DNA from: Chiridota heheva
Lineage: Eukaryota > Echinodermata > Holothuroidea > Apodida > Chiridotidae
Assembly: GCA_020152595.1 (NCBI GenBank)
Contig: JAIGNY010000589.1
Location: 1,215,001 to 1,279,000 of the forward strand
Length of the DNA: 64,000 nucleotides
Direction of reading: 5' to 3'
Position 1 is the stretch's first letter. Each line of letters begins with the position of its first letter. Below the pieces are notes generated by a model. It was not told the DNA's origin, did no database searches, and worked only from the letters and a program-made list of their open reading frames with translations. Below are positions 58,304-64,000 of this stretch, one piece after another. The position numbers were made by a program, and so were the translations under genes.

Positions 58304-59886
58304 ATGTCATCTGAGAGTAGGGAAAAGTTTCCAACAGCAAAGGGGCAAGAGTATACGATGGAGATGAAGTTCAAGGCTCTAAGAAGTGCTTGGAAAGATC
58401 TCAAAGCTGTTTCAGAGGAAATAGAGTCCCTAGTTGAAGAAAGCCCATCAAATGAAAAAGTGAAAGACGCTTATTCTAACTGGTTAAGCAAGTATGAACA
58501 TTTCATGAACATTAATGAAGAATATTCCAAATTGCTTAATGAAGAGGCTAAAGTAGAGCATTTAGATAATTGGTATGATAAAAGGATAATTTATGTCACA
58601 AATGTTAAGTCAAATGTAGAAAAGTGGTTTGCTATTAAGTCTAAGGAGTTAGGTTCTTCTTTTAAAGCTGGGTCTAAATCGGAATCAAGGTCATCGGTGT
58701 GTAGCAAAACGTCATCGATGAAACTGACTGAAATAGCTAGAGAAAAGGAATTACTTAATAAAAAACAATTATTACAGGAACGGCAGGCCTTAGAAAAGAA
58801 GCTGAAGCTGTTAGAAATAGAGATGCAGCATCAAGCAGAAGCACATAAAATTGAGAAGGAACTAGCGGAGTCCAGAGGAAGAAGCCAGGTTTTGGAAGAA
58901 ATTGAAGATCAAGAAAATAGCCAATGTCTAGATGATGAGAGTGTAGGAGAAGTCAGCAACCCAAGCAGAGGGGATGAAAGAGCTGCATTGAAGGAGGAGA
59001 AGCTAGACCTCGCAGGACAGTTGCCTGGCACTCGGAGCAACAGGACAGCAAAAAACTTGGTGAAGTCTTGATCGAAATGCAGAAACCAAAACTAGAGATT
59101 AAGAAGTTCAGTGGGGATTGCATGGAATTCAATAAGTTCATGCGACAATTCAGGTCTAGAATTGAAGGGTTGTGCTCTGACGATGAGAAGATTGCCTACT
59201 TAGAGCAGTACACTAATGGTGAAGCTCATCAAATTGTGGTTGGGTTTTCATATCTGGATGCTGCGGTTGGCTATCCGGCTGCTATTAAGGAACTGAAACG
59301 AAGATATGGGGATCCTGAGGTTATTGCTAACTCATATGTCCAGAAGGTGTTGAACTGGCCACCCATTCGTGCAGATGACCCCAAGGCTCTAGATGAGTTT
59401 GCAGTCTTTCTGAAAGAATGCGAAGCAGCTACCAAGTGTGTTGGGGGTTTGGGTGTCCTGGAATTTTCTGAAAACTTAAAACATATTCTTCAGAAGCTTC
59501 CATTCTATCTGCACGACAGATGGAGGGGTATCGTGCAAGGTCTTCGTCACAAGGGACGAAGAATTGGGTTCAACAATTTGGTCGAGTTCGTTCAGACGGA
59601 GTCAGTCAAGTTAAATGACCCAGTTTATGGCAGAAATAATTTGGTGCCAGAGAGAAAACAAAAATCAGATCATGGAAAGGCCAAGATTACCGCTGTGACC
59701 AACGTAGAAGACAGGAGTCTTAAATGCTGGAATTGCAAGGACCCTCATGTCTTTGCTAGTTGCCCAAGGCTTCATGATATGACCCTCGACGAACGGAGAG
59801 ATCTAATACGTGGTCTGAAGTTGTGTTTTAGGTGTCTTACCAAGGGCACATGTCAATTACATGCCGTGCAGCCAGTGGGGCTGTGA
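58304..59886 (+). pseudogene. BEL/Pao gag region
   Basis: 58304-59071 encodes a charged coiled-coil N-terminal part (ATG at 58304; REKELLNKKQLLQERQALEK). 59068-59886, in the next frame, carries the DUF1759-type core (KLEIKKFSGDCMEFNKFMRQ ... FVQTESVKLND) and zinc-knuckle-like cysteines (CWNCKDPHVFASC, CFRC). The two are probably one protein split by a frame change at an A-run (59050-59055). Confidence 0.85.
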
Positions 59887-60666
59887 AGTATGTAAGAGAA
59901 ACCACCACACCCTTTTACATGATTTCGCACGAGGGCGAGATCCAACCAGTAACACACAGGCATCAACTAATGCTAGGACTGCTGATCAGTCAGTCTGTGC
60001 TAATGCCACGAGTTCTAGTAGTTGCACCATGCCCATTATTCCAGTGAAGGTGACTAAGGGTTCTAAGGTTGCAGAATGTTATGCGTTTTGGACCCTGGCA
60101 GTAATGTGTCGTTCTGTACTGAAATGTTAGCACATGAGCTAAAGGCGAGTGGTAAAAAGACACTACTTAAGATGAAGACGATGGGAGCCCCCTGTAGCGT
60201 GCCCACCACAATTATTTCCGGTTTGAAGATAGAAGCAATCAGTGGAGATGGAGTTCAAGTGAATCTGCCTCCAGTGTTTACGAAGTCCAGCCTGCCTGTA
60301 GAAGAAGGTCATATTCCGATTGAAAAAGATATTGAAGCATGGGAACATTTGAGAGACCTGAATCTCCCTAGACTAAAGGATGTCCATCGCGTTGATTTGT
60401 TGATCGGCAATAATGTTCCTGCTGCTTACGCACCTGTTGATGTTAGGACGGGCCCTTTAGGTAGTCCATATGCGACTAAAACCCCTCTTGGATGGATTGC
60501 TTGGGGAGTGAAACGTGGAGGGAGTGGAGTAATATCTAGTAACTTCACTCAGGCTGATAGCAACTTAGAGAACCTATTTAGACAAAGTTTGAATTATGAC
60601 TTTCCCGAGAAAGCGGTAGATGACCGCAAAGAATGGTCTTGGGAAGATAAAAGTTTATGGAGCTAA
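59861..60666 (+). pseudogene. BEL/Pao aspartic protease region
   Basis: A last Cys/His cluster (CEVCKRNHHTLLH, about 59880) leads into the protease. LDPGSNVSFC near 60090 holds the catalytic Asp of the pepsin-like fold (DUF1758 type). RVDLLIGNNVP and TPLGWIAWG further on are typical of BEL proteases. Frame changes lie at T-run 60086-60089 and A-run 60649-60652. Confidence 0.85.
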
Positions 60667-61490
60667 TGAACAGTACCTGCCAGATGGTCAATGGTCATTA
60701 TCAAGTGAGTCTACCACTCCGAAATCAACAGCTAAGATTACCAAGTAACAAACAAATGGCGATGAAACGGCTGATGAGTCTTGAGAACAAGATGAAGAAG
60801 CTACCCAAGTTCAAAGAGGATTACATCACTTTTATGGAAAATGTGATAAGTAAAGGGTATGCTGAGGAGGTTCCAGCAGGGCAACCCGAAGAAGGGAAGG
60901 AGTGGTACATACCTCATCATGGTGTATATCACCCCCGAAAGCCAGATAAAATCAGAGTGGTGTTTGATTGTGGGTCAAGGTATTGTGGAACATCCTTAAA
61001 TGAAGTCTTGCTTGCAGGACCCAACCTGATGAACAACCTCCAAGGAGTGTTGATGAGATTTAGAGAGCATCCCGTAGCATTTTCCAGTGACATCGAATGC
61101 ATGTTTTACCAAGTTAAAGTGCCCGAGAGCCAGAGAGATCTTTTAAGATTCCTGTGGTGGCCGAAAGGAGATACAACTCAGATGCCACAGTCCTTCCGTA
61201 TGGGGGTTCATTTGTTTGGAGCTGTGTCTTCCCCATCATGTGCTATCTATAGCCTGAGGAGAGCTGCCGCAGACAACTTATGCCAGGTAAGCATACAAGC
61301 AGTGAACACGCTACTTCACAACTTCTACATGGATGACGCTCTAAAGTCTGTTGAATGTGTTGAAGATGCTGTCAAGTTAGTCAGAGAGTTGAAGTCATTG
61401 TGTAAAGGAGGAGGGTTTAACCTGACTAAATGGTCCAGTAATGAGAGAAGTCTTGAGAGATCTCTATGGAAGATAGAGCTAAGGAATTGA
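60657..61490 (+). pseudogene. BEL/Pao reverse transcriptase
   Basis: It has HGVYHPRKPDKIRVVFDCGS, SSDIECMFYQVKV and FRMGVHLFGAVSSPSCA, and the catalytic YMDD at residues 224-227 of this frame (61326-61337). The set is characteristic of BEL/Pao RT. Confidence 0.92.
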
Positions 61491-62671
61491 GGGATTTGGA
61501 CTTAGATTCTTCGCAACTTCCCACAGAACGGACCCTGGGAGTGCTCTGGAATGTAGAGACAGATGAATTCCAGTTTAAAAGCAAGATTCAGAGAACAGAT
61601 GCTACACGAAGAATGATGCTTTCAGTGGTGAGCTCGATTTATGATCCTTTGGGATTTATTGCCCCACTCATGCTACCAGCCAAGTCCATTTTGCAGGAGA
61701 TGTGTAGAACGGGAGCTGGATGGGATGATAACCCTGAAATCCAGGTGCTGGAGAGTTGGGAGCTATGGAAGACAAACATTGAAGGTTTAGAAGGGGTTAA
61801 GATTCCTCGATGTTATGGGCCAGCAGACTTTGGCAAGGTAATGTCCAGAGAGCTACATGCTTTTGCTGATGCCAGTGAAGTAGGATATGGATGTGTGATA
61901 TACCTAAGACAAACCAACTTTGAGGGAGACGTGCACTGTTCCTTCCTGTTTTCTAAGGCTAGGGTAACCCCGCTAAAGAAGATAACAGTCCCTAGGTTGG
62001 AACTTACAGCTGCTACTCTGGCGGTGAAGATGGCTGCTATGGTTCAGAAAGAACTTGATGTAAAGATTGACAGAGTTTTATATTGGACTGACAGTACAGC
62101 TGTACTAAGATACATAGCTAATGACAGGGCAAGGTACCATACCTTTGTTGCAAATCGTATACAGGTCATTAGAGAAGCATCTACTCCAGCTCAGTGGCAC
62201 CACATTGACACAAAGATGAACCCAGCAGATCTGGCATCTAGAGGGGTCAAGACAGTTGGAATGCTTAATGACAGTATTTGGTTTCGTGGTCCAGCCTTCT
62301 TGTGGAGGAGTGAAGCAGAATGGCCAAAGCAGAAGATTGATATGAGAATGGAAGATAAGGATCCAGAAGTGAAGGTTAGCTGTGCAGCTCTTCAATGCGA
62401 TGAAACTTCAATTACAGAGAATTTAGCGACAAGAATTTCTAAGTGGGAGACCTTGAAAAGAATCATGGCCTATGTCCTCGTGGCAAAGAAGAAGTTCTTG
62501 AGTTTGATTGGCAAATCAACAGGAGAATTTGAAGGTGCTCAACGACTGACTCTTAAAATGTTGGAAGAAAGTGAAGTGAAAATCATTAAAGATATCCAAA
62601 GAAAGGCATATCCAGATGAAATAGAAGCTTTGTCCAAAGAAAAGAGTGTCTCAAGGGAAGTTCGCTTTTAA
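61466..62671 (+). pseudogene. BEL/Pao RNase H region
   Basis: It starts with the RT connection (LPTERTLGVLWNVETDEF, SSIYDPLGFIAPLMLPAK). RNase H residues appear in AFADASEVGYG, VPRLELTAA, YWTDSTAVL and MNPADLASRG. It ends at a frame change at the T-run 62666-62669. Confidence 0.92.
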
Positions 62672-63908
62672 GCATGCTCCTATGCTGACTACTGACGGAG
62701 TCATTCGTGTTGGAGGTCGATTGAGCAAATCAGAATTATCCTATGACATGAAGCATCCTATGGTTCTTCCTAAATCATCGCGAGTTGCTGTCTTGATTGT
62801 GCAAGATGCACATTGTGCAGTGGGCCACTTGGGAAGGAATAGCATCCTAGCCAAAGTAAGGGAGAAATTTTGGATCTACGGAGCCAGCCAGTTGGCGAAG
62901 AAAGTGGCTAGAGACTGTGTTCGATGTCGTCTCTACCAAGCAAAACCATGTGAGCAGTTGATGGCAGACCTACCAGCAAAGAGAGTTGAGGCTGAACTTT
63001 CACCATTCACACACTGTGGTATGGACTATTTTGGCCCCTTGATGGTGCGTCGGGGGAGATCAGAAGTAAAACGCTATGGGGTGATTTTCACTTGCTTTTC
63101 TTCCCGAGCAGTACATTTGGAAGTTGCACATTCTTTGGACACAGATGCTTGTGTCAACGCTATTAGACGGTTTATGGCAAGGAGAGGTCCAATCAAGAGT
63201 ATCACATCTGACAATGGTACTAACCTAGTTGGGGCGGAGAAAGAGTTGAGGCAGTTGCTCAAGAAGGTTGACCAGACCAGGATGGCTGACACATTATGTT
63301 CAGGAGGGATTGAATGGTCCTTCAATCCACCAACGGGATCTCATTTCGGCGGTGTGTGGGAAAGAATGATAAGGACGACTCGAAAGATACTTTACAGTCT
63401 TATGAAAGAACAACCTCGCACACTTGATGATGATCTGCTCAGCACTGTACTTTGTGAGGCTGAAAACATCCTAAACAACAGACCCCTCACGACAACGTCA
63501 CCAGATCCTGATGATTTGTTACCATTGACACCGAATATGTTGATAAACCCACGAGCTAGAGTGTTGGCTTCTCCTGGGGTATTCGAGCACATAGATGTCT
63601 ATGCAAGAAAGCGTTGGAGACAAGCACAGTACCTGGTAGATGTTTTCTGGTCCCGTTGGAGAAGAGAGTATGTAGTCACTCTACAGCAACGCACCAAGTG
63701 GCAGCGACAGACGCGAAATGTGCAAGTTGGTGATGTTGTGCTAATTGTTGACAAGTCAGTTCCGAGAAACAGCTGGCCTATGGGAGTAGTTACGACAACC
63801 TTCAATGACCAGAAAGGACATGTTAGATCATGCCAAGTGAGGACCAAGACATCGATATTAGAAAGACCTGTGTCTAAGTTGTGTGTTCTTGTTGAGGCGA
63901 AATTGTAA
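62646..63908 (+). CDS. BEL/Pao integrase and C-terminal domain
   Basis: An HHCC-type zinc-binding region (DAHCAVGHLGRNS ... CVRCR) is followed by the DDE catalytic core with Asp in HCGMDYFGP, Asp in ITSDNGTN and Glu in FGGVWERM. A DUF5641-type C-terminus follows (RREYVVTLQQRTKWQ; VQVGDVVLIVD). It is open to TAA at 63906. The true protein starts upstream in the RNase H frame; 62646 is only the frame edge. Confidence 0.92.
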   Translation: MSQGKFAFKHAPMLTTDGVIRVGGRLSKSELSYDMKHPMVLPKSSRVAVLIVQDAHCAVGHLGRNSILAKVREKFWIYGASQLAKKVARDCVRCRLYQAKPCEQLMADLPAKRVEAELSPFTHCGMDYFGPLMVRRGRSEVKRYGVIFTCFSSRAVHLEVAHSLDTDACVNAIRRFMARRGPIKSITSDNGTNLVGAEKELRQLLKKVDQTRMADTLCSGGIEWSFNPPTGSHFGGVWERMIRTTRKILYSLMKEQPRTLDDDLLSTVLCEAENILNNRPLTTTSPDPDDLLPLTPNMLINPRARVLASPGVFEHIDVYARKRWRQAQYLVDVFWSRWRREYVVTLQQRTKWQRQTRNVQVGDVVLIVDKSVPRNSWPMGVVTTTFNDQKGHVRSCQVRTKTSILERPVSKLCVLVEAKL

Positions 63909-64000
63909 TTACTTGGCGGGTGTTTAAAGCGAGGTAGTAGCTTGTTGATATTTGACATTTCGAGTCACTCATTCGAAATTTGATCTTTGTACCTTTTCGG
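63909..64000 (+). other. Start of the 3' end of BEL/Pao, cut by window
   Basis: TTGGCGGG (63913-63920) followed by TGTTTAAAGCGAGG could be the polypurine tract and 3' LTR start. The rest is outside the window, so this cannot be tested here. Confidence 0.35.

Larger units (their letters stand above)
58304..63908 (+). mobile_element. BEL/Pao LTR retrotransposon, coding body
   Basis: Gag, protease, RT, RNase H, integrase and a C-terminal domain occur in BEL/Pao order on one strand over 5.6 kb. The frame changes about seven times, near 59055, 59845, 59878, 60088, 60650, 61470 and 62668. All but the one near 61470 coincide with runs of 3-6 identical bases, and no in-domain stop or large deletion is seen. 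The copy is thus either very young or affected by homopolymer errors in the assembly. The 3' LTR is cut by the window end; TTGGCGGG at 63913 may be part of the polypurine tract. Confidence 0.93.

Overview
This is a window of animal nuclear DNA. It has spliced genes with GT-AG introns, long AT-rich introns packed with transposons, tRNA-derived SINEs and many minisatellites. The repeat mix (BEL/Pao, several non-LTR lineages, tRNA-SINEs, MITEs, an adintovirus/Polinton-like fossil) suggests a marine invertebrate, possibly an echinoderm or hemichordate. That assignment is inference; no marker here fixes the species.

Two host genes face each other (convergent). On the + strand, 1234-15045, is a six-exon calmodulin-like EF-hand gene (154 aa predicted) whose N-lobe calcium loops are degenerate and whose C-lobe loops are canonical. 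On the - strand, 45248-19088, is a seven-exon gene for mitochondrial D-2-hydroxyglutarate dehydrogenase (D2HGDH, 572 aa predicted) with all key active-site residues kept. Every splice junction used here has GT-AG ends and phases that agree across exons.

The introns hold most of the novelty. The calmodulin-like gene's introns carry an I-type LINE 3' end, a SINE with a perfect 11-bp target duplication nested inside a long-TIR element, degenerate GGAAATTTCC-type tracts at three loci, and a 19-bp minisatellite. The intergenic gap (15046-19087) holds a 408-bp tandem duplication full of hairpins, a 274-bp MITE and a 21-bp minisatellite. D2HGDH intron 5 holds an antisense LINE and a piggyBac-like 2.66-kb element (TTAA site, 14-bp TIRs) with a small spliced gene of unknown function. 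D2HGDH intron 4 holds a LINE reverse-transcriptase fragment in which one 69-bp (23-codon) segment has been tandemly amplified to about 77 copies (about 5.3 kb). Intron 3 has a 157-bp tandem repeat.

Upstream of D2HGDH (45.8-64 kb) is a transposon cluster: a MITE, a poorly understood 2.4-kb stretch, a Jockey/CR1-like LINE with a TAA-type tail, an eroded adintovirus/Polinton-like element (two major-capsid-like genes, an Asp-rich tract next to a PC4-like domain, a small basic protein, a compact intron), and a nearly complete BEL/Pao retrotransposon. The BEL/Pao reading frame is broken about seven times by single-base frame changes, mostly at homopolymer runs, with no other visible damage. That may be decay or uncorrected sequencing error.
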